Positions 20,385 through 27,812 of a DNA stretch of 29,550 nt are shown here, in pieces. Location of the stretch: positions 1 through 29,550 of IMG/VR virus record IMGVR_UViG_3300017989_004200; one strand, given 5' to 3'. Below the pieces are notes generated by a model. It was not told where the DNA came from and searched no databases. It saw only the letters and a list, made by a program, of their open reading frames with translations. A program made the translations under genes and the position numbers. Every line of letters starts with the position of its first letter. Within the stretch, counting starts at the first letter, position 1. This stretch comes from a virus.

Positions 20385-20805
20385 CCATTACGGGCAGGCA
20401 AACCGCAATCAGGGGGTCATCGATCACCTGCTGATTAAGGACCCTCCGTCGCCCGAATGGGTGGCGACGGTAGCTTTCTACAAGGCCCTCCATCTTGTCG
20501 ACGCCGTTTTGGCAATGGCCAAGATACACCCTGCCGATCACGCGAGTCGAGAACGTCACCTTAAATCTGATCGTCGATATAAGCACATTTGCAAACACTA
20601 TCTTCTGCTGCTCAACGTCTCGGTCATCGCCCGTTACTTGTCGGACAGGGGCGGCCGGGCATATCGGACGTTCACAGATTACATGGACTTGGCGGCGGTC
20701 AAAGATCAGGTGCTGAGTCACCTTCTGCACCAGGTCGAAGTCTCGGCGAAGAAGTTCACTGCTCCAGCGCCGCGCCCGGGGAAGCGCCCTAGGAAGAAGA
20801 GCTGA
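20368..20805 (+). CDS. Moron protein 2, HEPN-like helical protein
   Basis: The 145-residue protein starts at GTG 20368. The N-terminal part SPEWVATVAFYKALHLVDAV (28-47), followed by HPADHASRERH, resembles a family of HEPN-fold proteins with FYAALHxVDA and Hxx(S)R signatures. R70 and H77 in RRYKHICKH could form an R-x6-H pair like the HEPN RNase motif, which is suggestive rather than diagnostic. The rest is helical and the C-terminus is basic (PAPRPGKRPRKKS). HEPN proteins are frequent RNases in toxin-antitoxin and abortive-infection systems. Together with the gene at 19914 it forms a self-contained operon that ends before the terminator at 21164-21215. Confidence 0.7.
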   Translation: MPNVRDHYGQANRNQGVIDHLLIKDPPSPEWVATVAFYKALHLVDAVLAMAKIHPADHASRERHLKSDRRYKHICKHYLLLLNVSVIARYLSDRGGRAYRTFTDYMDLAAVKDQVLSHLLHQVEVSAKKFTAPAPRPGKRPRKKS

Positions 20806-20984
20806 GGTCGAGGATTCCCCGCGTCCTGTAGCACTCAAATCGCTTGGTGAAGTGGAGGTCACAGTCTGCATTCCCAATGGTGCCCTCCATTCGCCTCAGA
20901 GCCGCCTGCAAATAGGCCATCCGGTGCCTCCTGGAAGGGGGCACAGGGCTCAAGACCGCCTGTCCGGCCCGGGAATCCCTGCCC

Positions 20985-21011
20985 CTCTGGGGCCCCTGCG
21001 GCTCTGTATCG
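20985..21011. repeat. CACAGAG-family half element (right arm)
   Basis: CTCTGGGGCCCCTGCGG followed by CTCTGTATCG matches the right-arm pattern with one change in the terminal CTGTGTCG. No matching left arm was found close by. Confidence 0.5.
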
Positions 21012-21052
21012 CAGAAAAACCGCCCCGCAAGCCCCGGCCGCCGCTGGGCTTA

Positions 21053-21079
21053 GAAAAAACAGTCCACGCCGTGGACTGT
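21053..21079 (-). terminator. Leftward terminator-like palindrome
   Basis: ACAGTCCACG (21059-21068) and CGTGGACTGT (21070-21079) are perfect inverted repeats around one base. Six A's at 21054-21059 become a T-run after the stem on the minus strand, so it would end leftward transcription. No minus-strand gene to the right is apparent. The AGTCCACG/CGTGGACT ends match the termini of the AATTACACGAA-family element at 7639-7724, so it may be a collapsed copy of that element. Confidence 0.5.
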
Positions 21080-21163
21080 ACCCCCTGGTCAACGCCGCCG
21101 CCGGCGGCCGACACTGAGGGCGTCAACTGAGTGCCGCGCCGGGCCGGGACGCGGCAGAGCTTT

Positions 21164-21215
21164 GCGAGGCACGCCGGGCAGGGCTGCCCCCCTGACGGCG
21201 TGCCTCGCCTTTTTT
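21164..21215 (+). terminator. Strong intrinsic terminator
   Basis: GCGAGGCACGCCG (21164-21176) pairs perfectly with CGGCGTGCCTCGC (21196-21208), a 13-bp stem with a 19-base loop that may itself fold. CTTTTTT (21209-21215) follows at once. It closes the transcripts coming from the moron promoter and from the packaging region, twelve bases before the start of the structural gene at 21227. Confidence 0.9.
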
Positions 21216-21226
21216 GGGAGCCGGGC

Positions 21227-21487
21227 GTGACGACGCCGACGCCGACGGAAGTGGACGCCCTCGACGACTACTCCTACGCCCAGATGGCCAAGCTGTGCCG
21301 GCGGGCGATCGTCACCCTCACCGCATCCCCCGACCAGACCGTCAAGCTCCCCGACGGGAGAGAGTTCACCGTCCAGGACCTCGACCGCCTCCGGCGGGCC
21401 GAGCAGACCTACCGGCGCCTGGCGGCCGAGGCCGCCGAGACGACCCGCCGGGCGGGGGTCGCCGAATTCGGAGCGCCGACCGCATGA
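21227..21487 (+). CDS. gpW-like head-tail connector protein
   Basis: The 86-residue protein starts at GTG 21227, with GGGAG seven bases upstream. It resembles lambda gpW: a helix (YSYAQMAKLCRRAIVTLTAS), a short beta hairpin (QTVKLPDGREFT) and a second helix (VQDLDRLRRAEQTYRRLAAE). Its position right before the portal gene is that of gpW in lambda-like phages. The frame is open back to 21131, but that region encodes the terminator hairpin and is very unlikely to be translated. It overlaps the portal gene by four bases (ATGA). Confidence 0.75.
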   Translation: MTTPTPTEVDALDDYSYAQMAKLCRRAIVTLTASPDQTVKLPDGREFTVQDLDRLRRAEQTYRRLAAEAAETTRRAGVAEFGAPTA

Positions 21488-23163
21488 GCCACTGGCTGGA
21501 CAGCGCGATCGCCGCGGTCGCCCCGCAGTGGGCCGCCCGCCGGGCCCAGGCCCGGCTGGCCCTGGCCGCGGCGACGGCGCGGGCGACGGCGCTTCAGCAG
21601 CTCGCCGCCGCCGGCGGACTCCATCCGGAGAGTCGCTACTTCGACGCCTCCCGACAGGACCGCACCAGCAAGGACTGGGGCAAGATCGACACGTCGGCCG
21701 ACGGGTCGATCCTCGGGGAGATGACCCTGGCCAACGCCCGGGCGCGGGCCGCCGTGGTCAACGACTGGGCGGCGCGCGGGATCGTCAGCGCCTTCCGCCG
21801 GCACGTCGTGGGGATCGGGATCACGCCGCGGTCGGCCGCGCGCGACCCGGAGACCGGCGAGGAAACGGAGGCCTTCGCCGCCTTCAACAAGCGGATCGAC
21901 TGGCTGTACTACCGATGGGCCCGCCGGCCGGAGCTGTGCGACACCGAACGGCGCAAGAACATCCCCGAGATCGACGGGCTGGCGGTCAGCGAGCTGTGGA
22001 CCGTCGGCCAGGCCCTCTGCGTCCTGAACTTCACCCCCCGCCGCGGCCAGGTCGGCCTGCACGTCCAGATGTTCGAGCCCGAGCAGCTCGACGGGCTGCT
22101 GACGAAGAACGACGACACCGGATACGAGATCCGAAACGGCATCGAGATCGACGAGGCCGGGGCGGCCGTGGCCTATTGGGTGCACACCGGCAAGCACCCC
22201 GCGGAGGCCTACGGCAGCAGCGCCGAGCGGATCCCCGCCCGCCGCGTCCTGCACGTCATGCGCCAGGAGCGGGTCCGGCAGACCCACGGCTGGACGCAGC
22301 TCTGCGCGGCCCTGGAGGACATCTACCAGCTCAAGGGCTACAAGCAGGCCGAGGCCGTCGCCAAGCGGATCGAGGCCTGCATCGGCCTGCGCCTGCGGCA
22401 CGAGCAGTGGTACAGCGGCGAGGGCGAGGCCACGATGCCCGGCCTGGGCGCCGCCCCCCCGACCGGGGGCAGCAGCACCGACGCCCGCGGCAACACCAAG
22501 GCCCGCCTGGAGCCGGGGATGATCCTGGACGCCGGGCCGGGCCGCTACTGGGACTCCCTCGCCCCCCAGCGCCCGGGCGCCCAGTACGAGCAGTACACCG
22601 ACCGGCAGGTCCAGCAGATCGCCGCCGCCGCCGGCAGCGACTCGGCGCACGTGCAACGCAACTTCGCCAAGGGCAACTTCTCCTCGCAACGCCAGGGGGC
22701 GCTGGAGCACCGGCGGGAGACGGACCCGGTCCAGATGAATCTGCTGGTGGACCTGTGGGCCCGCCCGCGGCGGGAGCGGTTCAAGGTCCTCGCCGTCCTG
22801 CAGGGGCTCGTGGAGGCCCCGGGGTTCTTCGAGGACCCGATCCTCATGGCCGCCTACCTGGAGGACGACTGGCAGGGGCCGCCCGTGCCGTGGGTGGACC
22901 CGAAGAACCAGGCGACGGCCACCGACCAGGCCCTGCGCGACGGGCTGACCACGCTGCGGAGCCAGGCGAACCTGCTGGGGGGCGACTGGCGCGAGCTGAT
23001 CGACCAGCGGGCCCGCGAGGCCGAGTACGCCCGCCGGCGCGGGGTGAGCCTGAGCTGGATCAGCGGGGCCGCGGAGGCGCCGGGCGAGACGGAGGAAGAA
23101 GACGCGGCGGAAGAACGCGACACAGAGGAACAGAGGGACGAAGAGGAGCTCGTCCATGCCTGA
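21484..23163 (+). CDS. Portal protein, lambda gpB family
   Basis: The 559-residue protein forms the dodecameric portal at the capsid vertex through which DNA is packaged. Family features include the N-terminal YFDASRQDRTSKDWGKIDTS, ANARARAAVVNDWAARGIVS, a FNKRIDWLYYRWARRPELCD stem region, LAVSELWTVGQALCVLNFTP, VLHVMRQERVRQTHGWTQLC (clip/wing) and YEQYTDRQVQQIAAAAGSDS. Length is typical. The C-terminus ends in an acidic tail (EEEDAAEERDTEEQRDEEE) partly encoded by a CACAGAG repeat at 23118-23136. The start at ATG 21484 is coupled to the gpW-like gene. It overlaps the protease gene by eight bases. Confidence 0.9.
   Translation: MSHWLDSAIAAVAPQWAARRAQARLALAAATARATALQQLAAAGGLHPESRYFDASRQDRTSKDWGKIDTSADGSILGEMTLANARARAAVVNDWAARGIVSAFRRHVVGIGITPRSAARDPETGEETEAFAAFNKRIDWLYYRWARRPELCDTERRKNIPEIDGLAVSELWTVGQALCVLNFTPRRGQVGLHVQMFEPEQLDGLLTKNDDTGYEIRNGIEIDEAGAAVAYWVHTGKHPAEAYGSSAERIPARRVLHVMRQERVRQTHGWTQLCAALEDIYQLKGYKQAEAVAKRIEACIGLRLRHEQWYSGEGEATMPGLGAAPPTGGSSTDARGNTKARLEPGMILDAGPGRYWDSLAPQRPGAQYEQYTDRQVQQIAAAAGSDSAHVQRNFAKGNFSSQRQGALEHRRETDPVQMNLLVDLWARPRRERFKVLAVLQGLVEAPGFFEDPILMAAYLEDDWQGPPVPWVDPKNQATATDQALRDGLTTLRSQANLLGGDWRELIDQRAREAEYARRRGVSLSWISGAAEAPGETEEEDAAEERDTEEQRDEEELVHA
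23118..23136 (+). repeat. CACAGAG-family half element at the portal 3' end
   Basis: CGACACAGAGGAACAGAGG lies inside the last codons of the portal gene and is read as RDTEEQR. It is in left-arm orientation. Confidence 0.6.
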
Positions 23164-24121
23164 GCGGGCGACAGGGCGAGGCGCGACGGGCGCCGCGGCC
23201 GTGCTGGCGGGCGAGGCGGTGGCGGTGTGGCCGCCGGGGCTGGCGGCGGCGGCGCGGCGGCTGGGGCAGGCCCGCGAGGCCGCCATCGAGGTCGAGGCCC
23301 GGATCGATCGGGCCGGCGGCACGCCCCGACCGGCCGTCCGCCGCGGCGTGGCGGTGATCGACGTCGCCGGGCCGCTCTCCAAGACCGAGACGATCTACAA
23401 CTGGTGGTTCGGCACGCTGACCTACCCCCAGCTCGTCGAGCAGATCAACGCGGCCCTGGCCGACCGGCGGGTCAAGGCTGTCCTCCTGCGGGCCGACACG
23501 CCGGGGGGGACCGTCGCCGGCGTCAGCGACCTGGCCGACGCGATCGCGGCGGCGCGGCGGAGCAAGCCCGTGGTCGCCTACGTCAGCGACATGGCCGCCT
23601 CGGCGGGCTACTACGCCGCCAGCCAGGCCGACCGGATCGTCGGCGACGCCGACGCCCTGGTGGGGTCGATCGGGACGATCCTGATCGTGGACGACTTCTC
23701 CAAGGCGTTCGAGCAGATGGGGATCGAGACGAAGGTCTACTCCTCCGGCGGCGACCCGTACCACGCCGAGGGCACCGTGGGGACGGAGATCACCGCCGAG
23801 CAGGGGAAGGACTTCCAGCGCGTCGTGGATGAGCTGGGGGAGATCTTCATCCAGGCGGTCCACCGCGGCCGGCCGTCCCTGAAGGGCAGCACGCTGAAGC
23901 TGCCCGACGGGCGGGTCTACGTCGGCCAGAAGGCCGTGGAGCTGGGGCTCATGGACGCGGTCGCGGGGTTCGACGAGGTCCTGGCCGCGATGCAGGAGGG
24001 CGACCTGACGGCGACGCGGGCCGGCCGGGGCGCGGAATCGACGGCCGCCGGCCGCTGGCAGTGGAACGAGGCGGAACACCGATACCAGGCCCGGCAGGGA
24101 CGCCGGGGCCGAAGCAAATGA
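23156..24121 (+). CDS. S49 (SppA/gpC-like) head maturation protease
   Basis: The 321-residue protein has the S49 ClpP/crotonase fold: VAVIDVAGPLSK, AVLLRADTPGGTVAGVSDLA and DMAASAGYYAASQADRIVGD, with nucleophile Ser149. LVGSIGTILIVDD follows. In the S49 family a catalytic Lys is expected in a Y-K-(A)EG context about 54 residues on. Here that position reads YHAEG, with His203, so the general base may be replaced or the protein may be inactive as a protease. The C-terminal 50 residues (VDAVAGF, then DEVLAAMQEGDL) continue to a basic tail. Its role would be cleavage of scaffold or capsid during head maturation. It starts at ATG 23156 inside the end of the portal gene. Confidence 0.85.
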   Translation: MPERATGRGATGAAAVLAGEAVAVWPPGLAAAARRLGQAREAAIEVEARIDRAGGTPRPAVRRGVAVIDVAGPLSKTETIYNWWFGTLTYPQLVEQINAALADRRVKAVLLRADTPGGTVAGVSDLADAIAAARRSKPVVAYVSDMAASAGYYAASQADRIVGDADALVGSIGTILIVDDFSKAFEQMGIETKVYSSGGDPYHAEGTVGTEITAEQGKDFQRVVDELGEIFIQAVHRGRPSLKGSTLKLPDGRVYVGQKAVELGLMDAVAGFDEVLAAMQEGDLTATRAGRGAESTAAGRWQWNEAEHRYQARQGRRGRSK

Positions 24122-24132
24122 AGGAGCGAGCG

Positions 24133-25767
24133 ATGAAACTGAACGAGGCGCAGATCAAGTACCTCCGGAGCCTGGGCCTGGACGCCGAGGCCGAGGAGGC
24201 GGAGACCACCGAGTTCGTCGAGGGGCTCAACGACGACCAGCGGGCGTTCCTGAAGTCCCTGGCCCAGGCGCCGGAGACGCCGGAGCCGAGCGAGACCCCG
24301 CCGCCGGCGGACGGGCCGGAGGCCGAGGGCGAGCGGGAGACGCCGCCGGCGGCCCCGACGGCCGAGCAGGTCGCCGAGACCGTCCGGGCCGCCGCCAAGG
24401 CCGAGCGGCAGCGGGTCGCCCAGATCCGCTCCATCGCCGGGACGATGGGGCTGGGGGAGGAGTGGATCGCCCGGCAGATCGGCGGGGACTTCACGATCGA
24501 CCAGGTCCGCGAGGCGGCGATCAGCCAGGCGGCGGCCAACGGCCGGCCGATCCCCATCGGGGCCGGCAGCCGCGCCGAGGTCGGCGCCGACCGCGGCCAG
24601 GTCGCCACGGCCGCCGCGATCATGGACGCCATCCTGATCCGCGGGAACCACCCGCTGCTGGAGACCGACGAGCTCACCGGCCTGCCCGTCGCCGAGAGGC
24701 CGCGCAAGCCGCACGAGCTGGCCGGGCGCTGGCGGGGCAAGGCCCTGTTCCAGATGGCCGAGATGTTCCTGCAGATGGCCGGGCGGGACACGACCGGCAT
24801 GAGCCGGCCGCAGATCGCCCAGGCCGCCTTCATCGGCGGCCCGCGGATCCAGTTCCGCGACCAGGCGGGGATGCTCACCACCAGCGACTTCCCGTACCTG
24901 CTGGCCAGCGCCCAGGGCAAGGCCATGCAGGCGCGGTACGTCATGTACCCGGCGCAGTGGCGGGCCTTCTGCGACGTGGTCACCGCCCCGGACTTCAAGA
25001 CGCAGAAGCTCATCCGCCTGGGCGACTTCCCGACCCTGCCGGAGATCAAGGAGGCCGGGGAGTACGGCTACGTCAAGCTGTCCGAGGAGCAGGAGACCTG
25101 GGCCCTGGCCAAGCGGGGGCACATCTTCCCGCTGAGCTGGGAGGCGATCGTCAACGACGACCTGGGGGCCTTCGGCCGACTGCTGGTGGCCCAGGGCCGG
25201 GCGGCGGCCATGACCGACGACGTGGTCGCCTTCGCCATCGTCACCGGCAACCCGGCGATGGGCGACGGGAACAACCTGTTCGACGCGGCGAACCACTCCA
25301 ACCTCGCCCAGGGCGGGGACATCGGCGCCCCGTCGATCGCGACGTACAACGCGATGGAGCTGGCCATGCTCAGCCAGCAGGGCGTGGGCAGCAACGACTA
25401 CATCATGGCCATCCCGGCCGTGATCCTCGCGGCCGTGGCCCTGAAGGGGACGGTGAGCACGCTGAATCAGTCCCAGGACGACCCGACCGCCAGCAGCGAC
25501 GTGCGGCGGGCGGCCAACATCTGGCGCGACCGGCTGAACCCGGTCCACCACCCGCTGCTGGACGCCAGCAGCTCGACGGCCTGGTACGTCTGCACCGACC
25601 CGGCCGTGCAGCCGGCGGCGGTCCTGGGAAGGCTGGAGGGCTACGTCGGCCCGCAGCTCGCCCAGGAGACCGGCTTCGACGCGGACGTCCGGCGGTACAA
25701 GGTCACCCACGTCGTGGCCGCCAAGGCCACCGACTGGCGGCTCTGGTACAAGAACGCCGGCGCGTAA
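24133..25767 (+). CDS. Major capsid protein with N-terminal scaffold-like region
   Basis: The 544-residue protein has a helical charged N-terminal region (residues 1 to about 150; MKLNEAQIKYLRSLGLDAEA, acidic/Pro linker, AAKAERQRVAQIRSIAGTMG), typical of a delta/scaffold domain removed or retained after assembly. An HK97-fold capsid domain of the Mu-gpT/large-MCP kind follows: GGPRIQFRDQAGMLTTSDFP, YPAQWRAFCDVVTAPDFKTQ, GHIFPLSWEAIVNDDLGAFG, NPVHHPLLDASSSTAWYVCT and YKVTHVVAAKATDWRLWYKN. The start is ATG 24133, with GAAGGAG seven bases upstream, rather than the earlier in-frame ATG codons at 24061 or 24118. Gene order and size support the call. Confidence 0.85.
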   Translation: MKLNEAQIKYLRSLGLDAEAEEAETTEFVEGLNDDQRAFLKSLAQAPETPEPSETPPPADGPEAEGERETPPAAPTAEQVAETVRAAAKAERQRVAQIRSIAGTMGLGEEWIARQIGGDFTIDQVREAAISQAAANGRPIPIGAGSRAEVGADRGQVATAAAIMDAILIRGNHPLLETDELTGLPVAERPRKPHELAGRWRGKALFQMAEMFLQMAGRDTTGMSRPQIAQAAFIGGPRIQFRDQAGMLTTSDFPYLLASAQGKAMQARYVMYPAQWRAFCDVVTAPDFKTQKLIRLGDFPTLPEIKEAGEYGYVKLSEEQETWALAKRGHIFPLSWEAIVNDDLGAFGRLLVAQGRAAAMTDDVVAFAIVTGNPAMGDGNNLFDAANHSNLAQGGDIGAPSIATYNAMELAMLSQQGVGSNDYIMAIPAVILAAVALKGTVSTLNQSQDDPTASSDVRRAANIWRDRLNPVHHPLLDASSSTAWYVCTDPAVQPAAVLGRLEGYVGPQLAQETGFDADVRRYKVTHVVAAKATDWRLWYKNAGA

Positions 25768-25768
25768 C

Positions 25769-25800
25769 GCAGAGGTCTCAGAGAATCAGAGGAACAGAGG
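25769..25800 (+). repeat. CACAGAG-family half element
   Basis: CGCAGAGG, TCTCAGAGA, ATCAGAGG and AACAGAGG follow one another at a period of about eight to nine bases, directly after the capsid gene stop. They are in left-arm orientation and are followed by CTGAT-ATG, a start-cassette-like ending. Confidence 0.6.
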
Positions 25801-25871
25801 CTGATATGACCGGACCCGCCGCCGGACCGGCGGGCGCGACGGCCGACAGCGTGAGGCCGGCCCCAAACGGC

Positions 25872-25895
25872 CCGGCCCCGACGGACCGGGGCCGG
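25872..25895 (+). promoter_or_regulatory. GC hairpin before the decoration protein gene
   Basis: CCGGCCCCG (25872-25880) pairs with CGGGGCCGG (25887-25895) across a six-base loop. It ends 22 bases before ATG 25918 and has no T-tract. It is one of several GGCC-rich hairpins upstream of genes in this window. Confidence 0.5.
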
Positions 25896-25917
25896 ACACG
25901 GATCAAGGACGATCGAC

Positions 25918-27042
25918 ATGGGAACCACGTACAAGGGCAAGGGCGACATCCTCGAGTGGACCAACGGCACCGGCAGCGACGTGTCGGCCGACGAAGTGAT
26001 CGTGCTGGCGGGCTACCTGGTGGCCGTGGCCCTGGCGGACATCGCCAACGGCGCCTCCGGCAGCGTCAGCATCATGGGCAAGCACGAGCTGAGCGCCACC
26101 GCCGCGGAGGCCTGGGGCCAGGGCACGCAGCTCTACTGGAACACCTCCACGAGCAAGCTGACGGCCGACGAGACGGCGGGCTACCCCCGGGCCGGGATCG
26201 CCGCGGCGGCCAAGGCCGCCAGCGCGACCACCGCCGTCGTCCGCCTCGGCGTGCACGCCGCCGGCGGCGGGGCGGCGGCCGGCGGGGCGGCCGACTGGCA
26301 GGAGTCCGTCGCCGACAGCCTGGACTTCAGCGCCGCCGAGCCGGCGGCGCCGTCGGTCGGCGACCGGTACATGAACACCGGCAGCGGCGCCAGCAGCGAG
26401 ACCGCCCAGACGGTCGCGGCCAATGAGCTGCTGGTCTGGAACGGGACGGACTGGACCCGGATCACCCCCACCGAGGGGATGATGGTCCTGACCGAGGACG
26501 ACGGGGTCCTGTACGGCTTCAACGGGGCGAGCTGGGTCGCCCTGGGGACCCTGGCCAACATCAAGGACCTGACCGACGGCGGCAACGCCGACGCCCTCCA
26601 CGTCCACGACACGCCGGGCATCACCGACTACGCCGTCGGCAAGGCCAAGCTCGCCGAGCAGGCGGCGGACGGCGACGGCAGCGTGTTCGTGCCGTTCACC
26701 CTGGAGTTCGACGTGGACGCCTCCGAGGGCAACATGGAGTCGGCCGCCGTGCCGGCGGGCATCGTCATGGTCGTGCTGCACGCCCACGGCTACAAGAAGA
26801 CGGCCAACGGCGCGCACGGCGACGATCAGATCGCCCTGCAGGACGGCGACGGCAACCAGATCTGCATCGCCGAGCTGAACGGGGTCAACGACACCGTTCA
26901 CTTCGACTTCGCCGGCCCCCCGGACGCCACGCACCGGGAGATCCCCGCCACCAAGAAGCTCACGGTCGTTCCCGGCGAGAACGGGGCCGGCCAGGGCGAC
27001 GCGAAGATCCTGGTGGAATGCGCCTGGAAGACCGCGCCGTAA
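25918..27042 (+). CDS. Decoration/cement protein fused to DUF2793-like module
   Basis: The 374-residue protein begins with a DUF2190-like capsid-cement domain (residues 1 to about 112; VSADEVIVLAGYLVAVALAD, NGASGSVSIMGKHELSATAA, GAQLYWNT-type end). After a Gly/Ala linker a DUF2793-like module (DWQESVADSLDFSAAEPAAP, NELLVWNGTDWTRITPTEGM, VLYGFNGASWVAL) follows at about 127-225. The last 150 residues are a beta-rich domain (FTLEFDVDASEGNMESAAVP, DTVHFDFAGPP) of unknown kind. DUF2190 proteins typically stabilise capsids and average around 110 residues, so this is an extended form, perhaps displaying a receptor-binding domain on the head. The start at ATG 25918 has GGACGATCGAC upstream, a weak form of the start cassette. 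Confidence 0.7.
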   Translation: MGTTYKGKGDILEWTNGTGSDVSADEVIVLAGYLVAVALADIANGASGSVSIMGKHELSATAAEAWGQGTQLYWNTSTSKLTADETAGYPRAGIAAAAKAASATTAVVRLGVHAAGGGAAAGGAADWQESVADSLDFSAAEPAAPSVGDRYMNTGSGASSETAQTVAANELLVWNGTDWTRITPTEGMMVLTEDDGVLYGFNGASWVALGTLANIKDLTDGGNADALHVHDTPGITDYAVGKAKLAEQAADGDGSVFVPFTLEFDVDASEGNMESAAVPAGIVMVVLHAHGYKKTANGAHGDDQIALQDGDGNQICIAELNGVNDTVHFDFAGPPDATHREIPATKKLTVVPGENGAGQGDAKILVECAWKTAP

Positions 27043-27056
27043 GCCTGAGTCGAACC

Positions 27057-27120
27057 GCCGCCGTCACGGACGGAACCCGGCCGGCCGGGAGAACGGACTC
27101 GCCCGGCCGGCCGCGGCGGC
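27057..27120 (+). promoter_or_regulatory. Large GC hairpin before the lipoprotein gene
   Basis: An inner perfect 11-bp stem, GGCCGGCCGGG (27079-27089) with CCCGGCCGGCC (27102-27112), carries a 12-base loop. An outer 7-bp stem, GCCGCCG (27057-27063) with CGGCGGC (27114-27120), encloses it. There is no T-tract. It fills the gap after the decoration gene and could stabilise or process the mRNA, or reduce read-through. Confidence 0.55.
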
Positions 27121-27151
27121 TGGCACACCCGAGTCCGGAAAGGAGTCTGCG

Positions 27152-27712
27152 ATGCGAAGTCTCATGTGGATCCTGGGGGCGGCGCTGCTGGCGATCGGCC
27201 TGGTTCTTTGCAGCACCGGCTGCAGCCACAACCTGCTCAAGACGGACGGCGGGGAGGTCCTCCAGCGGACCTCCGACGCCTCCGTCGCGGTCCTGGACGT
27301 GGACGGCAACCAGTCGGCCGCCTACCACGGCGTCGGGCCGACCCTGGTCAAGCAGGACAACGAGGGCACGTGGGCGACGCAGCCGGGGCCGCTGACGATC
27401 CTGACCTTTCCGGTGCCCACCGGCGGCCTGGCGTACATCATCAGCCCCAACGACACGGTGATGAAGGACGTCCAGTACACGCCGGCGCCGGCCGCCGGCG
27501 AGCCCGCCTTCAGCGCCGCGGAGATCTCCACGCTGGTCTCCGAGCCCCTCAAGCAGCACGTGCAGGCGGTGACCGTGGCCCTGGCGGCCCTGGAAGGCAT
27601 GACGAAGGCGGAGGCGGAGGCGACGGTGAGGAAATGGGAGGAGGCCGGGAAGGTCTCCGCCGGCGTCCTGGAGCTGCTGCGGGCGGTCCTGCCGCTGCTC
27701 TTCGCGCCGTAG
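27152..27712 (+). CDS. Phage-encoded lipoprotein, unknown function
   Basis: The 186-residue protein has an N-terminal signal (MRSLMWILGAALLAIGLVLC, residues 1-20) and a lipobox-like STGC, Cys24. After cleavage it would be lipidated and held in the envelope. The mature part contains ASVAVLDVDGNQSAAYHGVG, LTILTFPVPTGGLAYIISPN and a helical C-terminus (AEISTLVSEPLKQHVQAVTV, ending VLELLRAVLPLLFAP). I recognise no family. Prophage lipoproteins often block superinfection, while lysis operons use lipoproteins as outer spanins, but this one is long for an Rz1-type spanin. The start at ATG 27152 has AAAGGAGTCTGCG upstream. Confidence 0.65.
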   Translation: MRSLMWILGAALLAIGLVLCSTGCSHNLLKTDGGEVLQRTSDASVAVLDVDGNQSAAYHGVGPTLVKQDNEGTWATQPGPLTILTFPVPTGGLAYIISPNDTVMKDVQYTPAPAAGEPAFSAAEISTLVSEPLKQHVQAVTVALAALEGMTKAEAEATVRKWEEAGKVSAGVLELLRAVLPLLFAP

Positions 27713-27737
27713 GGCGACAGAGGACAGAAACAGCGTG

Positions 27738-27812
27738 CGACACAGAGACTCAGAGATTCAGAGTTGTTGTTTCAAGAAAAAGAAAGCTCTGCGCCTCTGC
27801 GCCTCTGTGTCG
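27738..27812. repeat. CACAGAG-family hairpin repeat (full element)
   Basis: The 26-base left arm (27738-27763) and right arm (27787-27812) pair at 20 of 26 positions. All six mismatches lie in the three-base spacers between CTCTG/CAGAG units. The ends are CGACACAGAG and CTCTGTGTCG. It stands between the lipoprotein and holin genes and is followed by a CTCTGCATCC tail and the start cassette of the holin. Confidence 0.75.

Larger units (their letters stand above)
20806..21163. other. Non-coding gap after the moron genes
   Basis: I see no credible gene in these 358 bases. They contain a CACAGAG-family right arm at 20985-21011 and a 21-base palindrome at 21059-21079. The rest is unremarkable and has intermediate GC. 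The spacing leaves room for an untranslated 3' region between the second gene and its terminator, or for remains of a deleted third gene. Confidence 0.5.

Noticed and set aside
21131-21226. N-terminal extension of the gpW-like gene
   Set aside because: It would be translated from the terminator hairpin; GTG 21227 has a good ribosome site.
24061-24132. Upstream start for the capsid protein
   Set aside because: The added residues are Gly/Pro-rich and overlap the protease gene end; the ATG at 24133 has a much better ribosome site.
25806-25917. ATG at 25806 after the CACAGAG repeat as a gene start
   Set aside because: It opens a low-complexity frame that runs out of phase through the well-supported decoration gene.
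3777-27812. CRISPR array interpretation of the CAGAG repeats
   Set aside because: The units are 8-9 bases, degenerate and in inverted pairs; there are no spacers of uniform length and no cas genes.
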